DNA of 57,872 bases, taken from positions 1 through 57,872 of the forward strand of contig JAULBX010025652.1 of NCBI GenBank assembly GCA_032358255.1, read 5' to 3'. Under the pieces are notes generated by a model that saw nothing but the letters and a program-made list of their open reading frames with translations, searched no databases and was not told the DNA's origin. Made by a program: the position numbers and the translations under genes. The stretch comes from Heterotrichella gracilis. Taxonomy: Eukaryota; Sar; Xanthophyceae; Tribonematales; Xanthonemataceae. Positions 22,981 through 33,620 of the stretch are shown here, one piece after another. Within the stretch, counting starts at the first letter, position 1, and the number at the start of each line of letters is the position of its first letter.

Positions 22981-24158
22981 TCAGCGCCAGACGGCCACCT
23001 TGGCTTACCTGCAACCCGCCAAAACATCTTTCCGGGCTATTGGACTCGTCCCAGGGCTGCTGAAGCCAAACTGTGGAGGTGTAACCCGCTTTGTAACCAG
23101 GTTGTACAATGCCTGTGGAATTGCAACGTCTTCAAATATCGCACCAACCCAAGCCCGTTATGTCATGACGGGCCACCGGTATATGGACCAAAGAAGGTAT
23201 TAAGTATCAGTACAACGCTTCTTACACTGGGTCATGTGACAATGTAACTGGGTCACAGTAATGACGAGGGCACCAGTACACAGCAGGGGATACCAACCAA
23301 AACTGCCCCATATAAAGGGGATGAAAGCTAACAAGGAAACAGCCGTTGAATTCTTTTCTGTGTGGCAGCAGCACCAACGCCTTGCCTCAAAAGCACTTGG
23401 GCGAATGCATGAATGACCCCTCGCAAGGGGTCATATTATACAGCACTATTCGAACACGAGGTGAACATGTGTCACAGGCGAGGGGTCTCTTGTCCAGCGC
23501 TGCTATGAGCGTCTAGTACTTATGAGTAGCAGTACTTGACCTCATATTGCACCTTATTGATGTAGAGCGGTGGTCAACCACCGGTGGCCGTCCACCATAT
23601 ACCTCGTTGTATCGATGGCATGGCCATTTAAGTGAGGTCTTTACTTAACGAAGGAGAACTATTAGCCACTTATGAAGCGTTCTCTTGCAACCCATTGGGT
23701 GGAATAATAACCCGCGAACGTTGCCTGCAACCTCCCGCACAGAGCGAACCTTGTGAAAAGGGCACTCAAACACCGTGTGACTGAGTCGGGTTTGCAGGTA
23801 GCAACACTGGACCCTTGACCCGTTTCAGTACTGTTTTGGGAACGCGATGCAACGCAAAATGTGTCCATTTGCTTGTGTTACAGTCTGCACACTATGACTT
23901 ACGCTATTAACACCAGATCGAAGTTGTCGGTCCGTCATTCATATGCATGCATATTGAGAGCTCACCAAAAATTATCTAGGGCGTGACGAAAGTGTGTGCT
24001 TCAAGGGTTCGAGTGCATACCAAGCCATACACCAGGTCACACACTCATGTTCGGTTGCTGTGCAGGTCGCAGCAAGCACTTCACACACTGTCCCCACACT
24101 GACCAGATCCTAGGCAACTCTAGCTCGGGTGAACAGGTGGGCAACACCAGAGGGCAAA
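22981..24158. promoter_or_regulatory. Divergent intergenic region between the PP6 subunit and MORC genes
   Basis: A 1.2-kb shared upstream region. A TATA-like TATAAAGGGG is at 23311-23320 on the plus strand, but about 840 bases before the MORC start codon, so an upstream untranslated exon would be needed. No open frame here is recognisable. Confidence 0.4.
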
Positions 24159-27100
24159 ATGGAGGCAGACGACTCTATCCTCGACCTTACAGCGTCGCCA
24201 ACAGCTGATAAGCCTCAACCTACACAGCCAGAGTCCCCTGACTCCCCTACAGCAGCACAATATAACCCTTTCCCTGGCCAGAACCACACCCCGCAGGCCA
24301 CCATACTCCAGCCCCCCACACAGCAACCACCAGCCACTGGGCACCCTCCCACAGGCCACCCTCCACCCGCAGAACCTACAGGCTCTGGAACCAACCAGCA
24401 GTCGGCGGGGACATCAAACCCTGGAAGGGTAGGGCAAGGGGCCGATAGGGCAGGGGAGGGCAACCATGGCGTGGACCATACCCCTCAGCCCACCGCTCTG
24501 CAACCTCCAAGACAGCAAGCACCGGCCACAAGCCAACCTCCACATGCACACCATGCCACAGGCTCTGGAACCACCTCTGTGCTGCAGCCAGGCAGCACAT
24601 CGGACCCTAGGGGGGACGATAGGGCAGGGGAGGGTGCCATAGCGGGGGGCAACCCGGACCAACAGCGAGTGGGCGCCGCGGAACCGCCACTACAGCCCAG
24701 TCAGGCTGCTGGAGGGTCTGATAGCAGGTGCGCCAGCGGGTGGTCTTGTAAACCCCCTAGCCAGGTTGCACCTAGAACCCTACAAAGGTTGCAGTGTGCC
24801 CAATACGGAGCAATCTGCACCAGCCACCCCATGCTCCCCATCCCCACCACCATGTCCTGCATCCCCCACTACACAACCCACACACCCACTCGATCCACCG
24901 CCACCGCAGCGCACGCAGGCCGCCCCGCCGATTCTGGCAGGCAGGGGAGTACAGCGCGGCCCGGGAGGGGGGGGATGTGGCGCAGGCGGGGGTGGACAGG
25001 GCGCGCATGCACCCCAAGTTCCTGCACTCGAACGCCACCAGCCACAAATGGGCGCTGGGCGCACTGGCTGAGCTGCTGGACAACAGCATCGATGAGATTG
25101 CGACGGGTGGGTGGGTCGGTGGGTCGGTGGGTGAGGGTGCAGATCTGGAACGGGATGGTTCCAAATGCAACGGCAGTTTTGGGATACTACCATGTTATGC
25201 CATGCCATGCCATGGCATGCCATGCCAGGGTTGCCATGCAGGCATGCCAAGCCAACCATTGTCCCACCCTTTCACCCGCATCGATGCGATTGCGACAGGT
25301 GGGTTTGCTGAGTGGGTGAGGGCGCAGATCAGGCAGGGGGATGTTGACCAGTGATCGCAACCCATAATATGTGATAACACACCATGGAGATGTCTTACTG
25401 CTACGTTTCTGTAGTTTCCATGGAGCGTATCCTGTTGCCATATGTGAAGCAGCACCGATGTAATTGTAATTGGCCAGCGGTGGTTTACGAGTATTACCAT
25501 GTTATGCCATGCTATGCCATGCCATGCCATGCCATGCCATGCCATGCCATGCCGTGCCATGCCTGCCAACCCAGCCATATTACCCACCCCTTCACCCGCA
25601 CTCACACCCACCTATGTTGCACAGCACCCTTTCCCAGTCCCCACCACCACCCACCACCACCACCACCCACTCCCCACAGGCGCCACCCACGTGAACGTGG
25701 ACGTGGTCCCCCACCCCCTGCCAGGCGCCCCCACCCCCATGCTGGTGGTGCAGGATGATGGGGGGGGCATGTCCCCCACCACCATCCGCAGCTGCATGTC
25801 ATTTGGCTACAGCGAGAAGCGGGGCAAGGGGAACGTAATAGGGCAATACGGGAATGGGTTCAAGACCTCGACCATGCGCCTGGGGGGCGATGCGCTGGTG
25901 GCCACAAAGTGCAAAGGTGAGGGGTGGGGTGGGGATGTGGGCGCGTGCACAATAGTGAATAAAGGTGTTCAGAAGGTAGCCATTGAATCATGGTCGTAAT
26001 TATGTGGTAGTCGAACCACAGGGGAACCGGGTTCAAGGCCTCCACCACAGTGTTGGGGGGTGCCTGGTGGTGCGTGGTGGGGGGTGGCGATGGGACGGGG
26101 GTAGGATTGGGATGGGGATGAGGATGGGGATGGGAATGGGGATGTTGCGCATGCCACACACACACACACCAACAGTTTACCCCCTTCCTTAACCCCCATT
26201 CCCTATCCCCGCAGCCTCTGGCACCATGCCCCTGGGACTGCTGCCCTACACCATACTCTCCTGTCCCCGCGTTTTGATCCCCACTTTCCCCCCTATCCCC
26301 GCAGCCTCTGGCACCCTGTCCCTGGGACTGCTTTCCTACACCTGGCTGCAGAGCACGCGCGCATCGGACGTGGTGGTGCCAATCGTAGATTACAAGATGG
26401 ATGGCACAAGCACATTGGACCTCATCACAAGGTGCGGGTGATCACACTAGACCTGATCACTCAGGTGGGCATGGTCACATTTGAAATGGGTGTGATCATA
26501 CTAGACCCGATCACAAACATGCATATGATCATGCTAGACCTGATCACCAGGCGCGTATGATCACATCTGATCACAAGCTGGGCATGGTCACATTACACCT
26601 GATCACAGGGTGCAAGATCATGTGTGACCACAACGGTGTGCGTGACCACATCCTGTGCAGCCACACCAGGTGGACACAGGGACCTGCGAAAAGGTGGATG
26701 GTACACCCTATGAGTACACCATAAAGCCTCCTAACCCCCTCCCCTCCCAGGATCATCCGCACCTCTGACCAGGATTTCAACGCCAGCCTGGACATTATCC
26801 TGAAATGGAGCCCCTTCCAATCAGAGGCCGCACTCCACCGCCTGCTGCAGAAGCTGGGGCCCCAGGGGAGCGCGGTATATATTTTCAACCTGTGGGAGAC
26901 CGACCAGGGCAGGACTGAGCTCGACTTTGACTCCGACCCACACGACGTCAGGTAAGAGTTTTGGTGAACCCTTATCAGGGTTTGGGCAGCGGTTTCATGC
27001 CCTGGTGGAAATGCTCGGGTCTAGGGAGCGGGGTATATATTGTTACTTTGTGAGAGAACGACCAGGGCAGGATTAAGCTGGACTTTGGCTCTGGCCCACA

Positions 27101-30100
27101 TGCATGTAAGTAAAGGTTGGGTGAACCCTACTGTGGCGTTTTGTAACCTCTGGGTCCCCTTGGCGCCAGGTGAGGTTTGGGTGAACCCTAGGTATTACCC
27201 TGGTGTGGGGTTACCCTGTTCAAGGTTGTTGGGTTGGGGCCAAACTGATGGCTTGAACTGACCTTGATGAGAGGTATCTTTCCCTTTACAAATCATCACA
27301 TGTACATGCGCAACCCCCTCCTCCCTCCCCAGGCTGCGCGTGACGGACAGTGACGTCAACCCCTTGGAGCTCAAGGACGCAGGCTTCAAGCGCTACATGG
27401 GGTACCGCCACTCCCTGCGCGCATACGCAGCCATATTGTATATGCCCTTTGCACACCCATTTTCCATCGTGGTGCGGGGGGTGGCGGTTGTGCAGCAGCA
27501 CATCAGGTGGGTGGGGTGGGGGGTGGGGTGGGAGGTAGCCCTTTGTGGTGTGGGGGTTGCCGGTGGTGCAGGGTGTGGGTGGAGTTGGGTGGGTACCGGT
27601 GGGGGTGTGGGGATGATTTGTGATTGGAACTGTGGTCCTCAGTTCCACACAATGTATTGTGATCCTCCTCGCCCCTTTTGACCCCCTCAGCCATATTGCA
27701 TTACCCCCCGCTTTCCCCCGCTCCAACGCCCCACTTTCGTTGCCTCTCCCCCCCTGCTACCCACACCCTCTTCACCCCCTTTCCCCCCTCCCAGGAACCC
27801 ACAGGAAGTGTAGTGTCAAGGAGGGGTACCAACCCCGAGCCTCCTGTTACACGAGACTACTCCTCTCCCACTTTGACCCCCCCTCCGCCCTATATCACCA
27901 CCCCACCTCCCCAAGAGTAATAAGATAATAATATAAATATCTTATTACCCTTGACCTCCCTCAACCCCAATGCCTATCGTTTGTGCCTCTTCCTCGCTGC
28001 TCCCCACACCCCTCCCCCGCTCCCTCCTCCCAGGAACCACATGAAGTACATTCACAAGGAGGATTACCGGCCCCGGGCCACAGGAGAGGATTCCTCCTCC
28101 CCCACGTCCCCCAAATCCGCCACGGGGAGCCCTGAGTCCCCACAGCCTGTTGTGGAGGTGAACGTGGGCTTTGCACAGGAGGCGCCCAACACAAGCGTCA
28201 TGGTAGGGGCTAGGAAATCCCCTGAACAATGCTTGGAAAAAGCACCCCCTTGTAGCACCCCCCACAAACCCTTGTGAAACCCCACGCCCAACACCCTTGC
28301 GCAGGGTTTCTGCATGGACCACTGCAACCGCCTGATCAAGTCCTGCTGGAAGGTGTACAACTTGTCCACCCACAAACCCTTGTAAAATCCCACCCCTAAC
28401 ACCCTTGTGTAGGGTTTCTGCGTGTACCACCGGGGCCGCCTGATCAAGCCCTACTGGAAGGTGTACAACTCGCCCTCATCCACCGGCAGGGGGGTCATTG
28501 GATACCTGGAGGCAAACTTTGTGGAGCCCGCACACGACAAGCAGGTGGGATCAATTAATAACAGAGTAATATAAGACATTTTTTTAATATCCAAACTGCT
28601 AGCGCATTTGATGGTTGGTGTTGTGCCATTCCAGCTTTGGATCCAGGTGGCATGTCGGAAATTGAAGATTCGCAATTTGAGTTCACCAATCCCTCTCATG
28701 TGCCTTGCACCTGGAAAGTAAACTACCGTATGTTTTTCGAGAATAAATTAGAAACAAATTCCAGAGTTCAAGATGAAATACGGTTTCAAACCCACCTATC
28801 CCTCTCCTGCACCCCGCAGGATTTCGAGTACACCTACCTGCTCCAAAAGCTGGAGAATTTTCATCTAACCTGAAAATAAGAATTCAAAACTAGAATTCCA
28901 CCAATCCCTCGCCCATGCCCCCCAGGAATTCGAGCGCACCCACCTGGCTCCAAAAGCTGGAATGTTTTTAAAAAATAATAGCGTTAAAAAACACTGAAAA
29001 TCCAACATTCAACATTCAAATCCACCAATCCCTCGCCCGTGCCCCCAGGATTTCGAGCGCACCCACCTGCTCCAGAAGCTGGAGAACTTCCTCAAGCGTC
29101 TGGTGCCAACCTACTGGAAGCAGCACGCGCAGAAAATAGGGTACAACATAGGGAGCAGCAGCAACAACAGTGCACAGAATGGGAAGGACAGGGCCTCCAC
29201 CGCCCGGGGGGTCCCCTCGGGCCCCTCAAATGTGACCACACGCCAGGCGGCCGTGGGGGGTGGAGTGGCGGGGGTGGAGCAGGCGGGGGTGCGGCCCCCA
29301 CCACTGGTGGTGCAGACCCCGCTAGTGGTACCACCACAACCACAGCCGCACCACCAGCCACAGCCACAGTCCCCACCGCAGCCACAGTCCCCACTACAGC
29401 AGCACCAATCGCCGCCACAGTCCCCACGGCAGCAACAAACCCCACCACAGGCGCTGGTCAGGCGGCCGCCACAGGCAGGGACCACCCACAATCCTGCATC
29501 CCGCCAGCTGGCGCAGCTTCTGCCCAATCAGCTCGAGCAAATCATTTCGGAATATGTGGTCAAGGCTGTGCCCGAGGGGGAGTACCGCGACAAGGGGCTG
29601 GACCTGGCGGGGAGGGTGAAGAAGCTGATTGACACGTGCGTGGGTGGTTAGGGTTTAGGGTGAATAACATATGAAGCTGGTTGACGTGTATGTGGGTGAA
29701 GCATGGAGGGTGGTTGTGTGTGCTTGGGGGGGATGAGATTCGATGTGTGGGTATCACGATACAGGGGCGGGGTGGGTAGGGTGGGGGGAAGAGGGGTTAT
29801 CATGCAACCTCTGTGGGTGGGCTACCGCTTGCAGGGTGTGTGGAAGGATACAAATGACATGGGTGTGTGTGCATATACTGCCTGGTGTTGTCCTTCCGAG
29901 CACACAGTGATGTAATGGAGGTGTATGTGGGGGTTGCCACAAGAAAATATTATAAACACCAAACAAAATCAAAAATGCCATTGTCACCCACCATAGCAGC
30001 TGACCCCCACCCCTTTAACCCCCAACCCCCAACCCACCCGCAGCGCCTTCTCCATCGCTGACCCTTTCATCCCCTTTCGAATCCCCTTGTAATCCACCTT

Positions 30101-33100
30101 GTGATCCCCCCGTCCCCACCCACTAGCAGCGCCTTCTCCATTGCTGACCCTTTCATCCCCTTTCGAATCCCCTTGTAATCCACCTTGTGATCCCCCCATC
30201 CCCACCCACCCGCAGCGCCTTCTCCATCGCGGACCGCCGCACCCTGGACCCCTCACCCCAGGCCGCCCAAACCGAGGCCCGACTGCGCGCCCAGCTGGCG
30301 GAGAGCCAGCGCCAGGAGGCGGCATCTGACGGCGAGCTGGCGCGCACACGTGGCGCCCTGGCGGAGGCCGAGGACAGGGTGAAGCGGCGCGAGACGGAGT
30401 TGGTGACGGTGGCGGGGCGGGTGGGGCGGGTGGAGGCTGAGCTGGCGAGGGCGCAGGCGAGGGGGAACAAGGTGGGTGGTGGTGGGGAGGAAACTAGCGC
30501 GGGCGTTTGGGGTGGTGGTCCCACATGCGCGGGATGTAGTTGATAGGGTTAAGGGCTAGGTTGGGGCGGGTGCTGTTGGGTGGAATGCTTCAGTGTGGCC
30601 GCCAGGGAGACATTTGAAAGTTCAGTGGCTCATGGTGGTTGTAATGGTTACACAGCAGGATGACAGGCAGGTGCAAGGCTTGCCAGCGCACATGCGAGGG
30701 ATAACAAGGTGTGTGGGGGAGGGGTCGCATGTGGTCTGCAATTAAGGATTTGGGATACACATCCGGCAGCTGTTTATGACTACTGGCAGCCATATAGAGG
30801 TGCTGATTTTGCCAACTCTAGATCACATTCCCACGCTCTGCACACACCTCCTCCCAACCTCCCCATGTTCACACACACATCCGCCTACCCTTCCACATTT
30901 TGTTTGCAGCTGCACACACACCCTCCCCCTCTCCCACATTCACCCACCCCCACCCTTGTGCAGTTTGAAGCCGACCTGAAAGCCAGCCACGTTGCCCACA
31001 GCCGCATGTCTGACCTTGCCATGCGGGGCGCCAACCACGCCACGTCCCTTGAGAAACAGCTGGCGCAGGCGCAGGGGGAGGTGGCGAGGCTAAGAGGGGC
31101 GGTGGGGGCCGGGGCGGCGGATGGGGGCGTGGTGGCGCAGCTCAACGCTGAGCTGGCGAGGGCGCATGCGAGGGAGGAGATCCAGCGGCAGCGGGGGGTG
31201 GTGGGGGGTGGGGATGGTGGTGGAGGGGGGATGAGTGCGGGTGAGGTGGAGCAGCTCAGGGGGAAATTGGCGCAGGCGCAGGGGGAGTTGCGGCGGGTGC
31301 GGGGTGCGGAGGTGGAGGAGGTGGTGCGCCTGAGGGCTGAGCTGGCGCACGCGCAGGCGGAGGTGGCGCGGCTGGGGCGGTGGGGGGTGGGGGGTGTGGG
31401 GGGTGCGGGGGAGGTGGAGCGGCTGAGGGCTGAGCTGGCGCAGGCGCAGGGGGAGGTGGCGCGGCTGCTGGGGGTGGTGGGGGCTGGAGGTGGGGAGGAG
31501 GTGGAGCGGGTGAAGGCTGAGCTGGCGCAGGCGCAGGCCATGCTGGCCAAGCAGGCATCGGCGATGCAGGTGGGTTGGAGTCGGAGTCTTAGGGTTCGGT
31601 TGCGAGGAGGCGAGGAGGGTCTGCGCAGGCAGTGTTGGGCACAACAGGGTAGGGCGTGTTTCCCTACAACGACCTGGCTTTCAACCACTACAGCTGCCCT
31701 GTCCACCCCCCATGTGCATCTACCACATAAGATGAGGTCCTCCCATGTCGCACCGCTTCTAGACCTGCCAGCCCCTGTAAGCTACCTCTGGGTTTCGTTG
31801 ACACTACACACGCTTCACCCAAAATCCTCATCCCTACCTATGAGGGCCTTGCTGCATCCAATACCCTACACTCTACCTATACGCCATCCACCGCTGGTCC
31901 TATCCATCATCTTTCTGTACTTCCACCCCCATACCCTATGCGTTCCCCTTACCCCTTAGCTCCTCGCTAATGCACCCTCAACCCTCAACCCTAAGCATGC
32001 CCCCCTCCCCCGCAGGCCATGTCCAGCTTCATCTCCCCCTTTGGGTTTCATCCAATCCACCCTAAAACCTGAACCCCTAAGCAGGCCCCACCTTCAAGCA
32101 GGCCATGTCCATCGCAGTTTAACCCTAAACCCTAAGCAAGACCCCCTCTTCTACAGGTCATGTCCAGCTTCATCTCCAGCGCCCCCGAGCTCGCTGACGT
32201 GGACACATCCTGGGTCACTGCCATGCTGGCAGCCACTCGGGTGGACAAAACGGGGAGGTCGCCACGAGCCAAGCCAACCCAGGCGCCTGCAACCTCACCC
32301 TCCACCGGCGCACCAGCACCGGCACCAGCACCAGCACCAGCGCCGGCACTGGCATCAGCAGGGCCGCTGATGAAACAATTCATGGCAGGTGGTGGTGGGG
32401 TGAACCAGGGTGCGCAGCCTATGGTGGCATCCGCATGGCGTGTGGCGGGCACTGGCGCCACGGCGAAGGAGGCGCAGCCGGTGGGGCGTGGGGCTGGTGA
32501 TGGGCAGGCAGGGGAGGCGGGCCGCCAGCCGCCTGGTTCCACCGGTGGTGTGGGGATGGCGCAGCCCCATACGGCGCAGCCTGGCGGTACTGGCGGTGGT
32601 GCAGCGGACAGGGGTGGTGGGGGAGCTGCGGCAGGGGGTGCGGGTGGGGTGCGGGCGGTGCGCTTGTCGCAGCCCACCCCCCACCCCACCTTGCCTGCGC
32701 GGCATTCTGGCCAGGGGACAGCAGCACTGCAAACTTCAAACAACACCCAGCACCCCACACGGCAGCCTGCGGGAGCGGCGATGCCCAGCCTCCCTTCCCG
32801 GACGTCCACGCAGGCCTCCACTCCAACCAATAAAGGGACTACATCTAGTGCAGCTGCCACAGCCCCACCCACGTCCAGCAGCGGCGGCAAGGGGGCGGCG
32901 CCCTCCCCTGCGGCCCATGGGGCCCACACGCCCCCATATGCGGTACACGCGGTGAGCGCGCGGCCACAAACGCCGAACGCGGTCTCAAGCGCGCCGTCGG
33001 CGTCTGGGGCGCCCACCCTCCCCGCCAGGCCCGGGGGGCTGAGCATGGCGCCAGGCAGGGGAGTTTCAGCCATGTCAGCCCCGCTAACCACCAGCCAGGC

Positions 33101-33620
33101 TGCGCCAGTAGCCATGGGTGCATCGGCTCCAATGGGCGCAGCTGGGGGCGTGGCGGGCGCGGTTGCTGTGCAGAACCGGTTCATGGCGGCCAAGCAAGCC
33201 CTTGCCGGGCGCGCCACTCAGCCGCCTGCTGCTGCTGGTGATGGGAAAGCTGGAGCAGGGACCGCTGGTGGTGGTGGCGGTGGTGGTGGTGGTGGTGCTG
33301 CTGCTGCTGCTGCTGCTGGTGGTGGTGGGCGAGGTGCTGGTGCTAACGGTGGAGGTGGTGGTGTCGGGGTCTCACAGGAGCGGGCCCCTTCAGCCACGCA
33401 AGCCCCCACCGCGCCTGCGTCCCAGCCCGCTGCTACTGCTACTGCTGCTGCTGCTACTGGTACTGTGGTGGTGCGCGGGGGCCTCCAATCGGGAGTCCAA
33501 TTGGTTGCTGCGCCTGCCAGTGCGCCCCAGGTGCAGGTGGTTAGGAAGCGGCCCATGCCCATGGCGGAGGGCATGGCCAATGTGGCGCTGAACCTCATTG
33601 CCAAGCGGCTGCGGCAGTGA
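24159..33620 (+). CDS. MORC-family GHKL ATPase with long coiled-coil and low-complexity tail
   Basis: Twelve exons: 24159-24727, 24910-25106, 25680-25916, 26305-26431, 26751-26951, 27333-27506, 28034-28202, 28413-28544, 29049-29635, 30216-30471, 30964-31569 and 32157-33620 (TGA). They give 1572 residues, longer than typical plant MORCs. Residues 1-189 are Pro/Gln/Thr-rich. The ATPase follows: FWQAGEY, HPKFLHSNATSHKWALGALA, the Asn of ELLDNSIDE (Mg/ATP), QDDGGGM, and GQYGNGFKTSTMRLG; then the S5-like part with SLGLLSYTWLQST, GYRHSLRAYAAILY, GFCVYHRGRLIKPYWKV, and GVIGYLEANFVEPAHDKQDFE. Residues about 800-1085 are heptad-like coiled coil with repeated RLRAELAQAQGEVARL units; 1086-1572 is Ala/Pro/Gly-rich with Gly and Ala runs and a basic end (KRPMP, AKRLRQ) that may be a nuclear signal. 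MORCs act in nuclear gene silencing and DNA compaction. Nearly every intron holds ghost exon copies. Start: first ATG of the frame. Confidence 0.95.
25085..25341 (+). repeat. Parent and ghost of MORC exon 2 end
   Basis: 25277-25341 is a copy of 25085-25155 (the end of the exon encoding SIDEIATG, plus its donor). The codons around the junction remain readable. Confidence 0.88.
25190..25595 (+). repeat. CCATG pentamer arrays duplicated within a MORC intron
   Basis: Two related blocks, about 25187-25275 and 25490-25595. Both begin with a TACCATGTTATGCCATGC-like start, expand into GCCATGCCATG runs, and end in a CCTTTCACCCGCA stretch. The second array is longer and cleaner, so the pentamer expanded after the duplication. 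Confidence 0.88.
26018..26085 (+). repeat. Ghost copy of MORC exon 3 end
   Basis: A decayed copy of about 25845-25905, which encodes the GQYGNGFKTSTMRLGG ATP-lid motif. It is out of frame and diverged. Confidence 0.82.
26206..26252 (+). repeat. Ghost copy of MORC exon 4 acceptor
   Basis: A copy of 26290-26344 (pyrimidine tract, GCAG acceptor, and the codons ASGTLSLGLLSYT), about 91 bases upstream of the parent. It retains a usable acceptor. Confidence 0.92.
26411..26648 (+). repeat. Minisatellite seeded by the end of MORC exon 4
   Basis: The last codons of exon 4 (CATTGGACCTCATCACAAG then the donor) are followed by at least four diverged copies: CTAGACCTGATCAC near 26447, CTAGACCCGATCAC near 26501, CTAGACCTGATCAC near 26534, and a TTACACCTGATCAC form near 26593. 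Spacing is roughly 35-60 bases, with GATCA-rich linkers. Confidence 0.85.
27023..27115 (+). repeat. Ghost copy of MORC exon 5 end
   Basis: A copy of 26865-26958, which encodes GSAVYIFNLWETDQGRTELD through the donor. The ghost still ends in ATG-GTAAGT-like sequence but has frame-breaking changes. Confidence 0.93.
27787..27871 (+). repeat. Ghost copy of MORC exon 7 start
   Basis: A decayed copy of about 28023-28105 (CCCAG acceptor plus RNHMKYIHKEDYRPR codons), about 236 bases upstream of the parent. Confidence 0.85.
28260..28372 (+). repeat. Ghost copy of MORC exon 8 with intact acceptor
   Basis: A duplication unit of about 110 bases. 28260-28369 repeats at 28370-28479 and covers intron end, acceptor and the codons from GFC to WKVYN. 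The ghost keeps a GCGCAG acceptor and stays open for some codons before a stop, so it could be mis-spliced as a poison exon. Confidence 0.93.
28815..28963 (+). repeat. Two ghost copies of MORC exon 9 start
   Basis: 28815-28862 and 28918-28963 both copy 29030-29093 (pyrimidine tract, CAGGA acceptor, DFERTHLLQKLEN codons), at offsets near 100 and 125 bases. The first copy retains more of the downstream codons. Confidence 0.93.
29670..29700 (+). repeat. Ghost copy of MORC exon 9 end
   Basis: A copy of 29613-29643 (the codons KKLIDT plus donor) that follows directly on a TTAGGGTTTAGGG heptamer pair at 29648-29661. Confidence 0.85.
30038..30216 (+). repeat. Tandem repeat of MORC exon 10 acceptor, unit about 86 bases
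   Basis: Two nearly identical units (about 30042-30127 and 30128-30215) each carry a branch/pyrimidine region, acceptor-like AGCAG or CGCAG, and the codons SAFSIAD. The coding exon starts at 30216 right after them. Both upstream units retain plausible acceptors. Confidence 0.93.
30690..30726 (+). repeat. Ghost copy of MORC exon 10 end
   Basis: A copy of about 30453-30489 (codons around RGNK plus the GTGGGT donor) lies about 237 bases into the next intron. Confidence 0.7.
32014..32118 (+). repeat. Two ghost copies of MORC exon 12 acceptor
   Basis: 32014-32038 and 32099-32116 copy 32153-32182 (CAGG then ATGTCCAGCTTCATCTCC). A CCCTAAACCCTAAG run at 32122-32136 separates the last copy from the parent. 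Confidence 0.9.

Noticed and set aside
25194-25560. CRISPR-like array suggested by regular CCATG repeats
   Set aside because: The unit is a 5-base microsatellite without unique spacers, in an intron of a eukaryotic gene.
26751-28544. Ghost exons as assembly artefacts from collapsed or mis-joined haplotypes
   Set aside because: Copies differ in divergence, are confined to junction fragments, recur in six genes on both strands, and are absent from the neighbouring 12 kb. Mis-assembly would give longer, near-identical duplicates. Long reads would still be a worthwhile check.
30885-31706. 273-codon minus-strand open frame opposite the coiled-coil exon
   Set aside because: It is an antisense shadow of the heptad-repeat coding sequence. 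It consists of Ala/Ser/Pro runs with no domain.
32132-33217. 361-codon minus-strand open frame opposite the MORC last exon
   Set aside because: GC-rich low-complexity sequence leaves antisense frames open. The plus strand continues the MORC splice phase and ends in a basic nuclear-signal-like tail.
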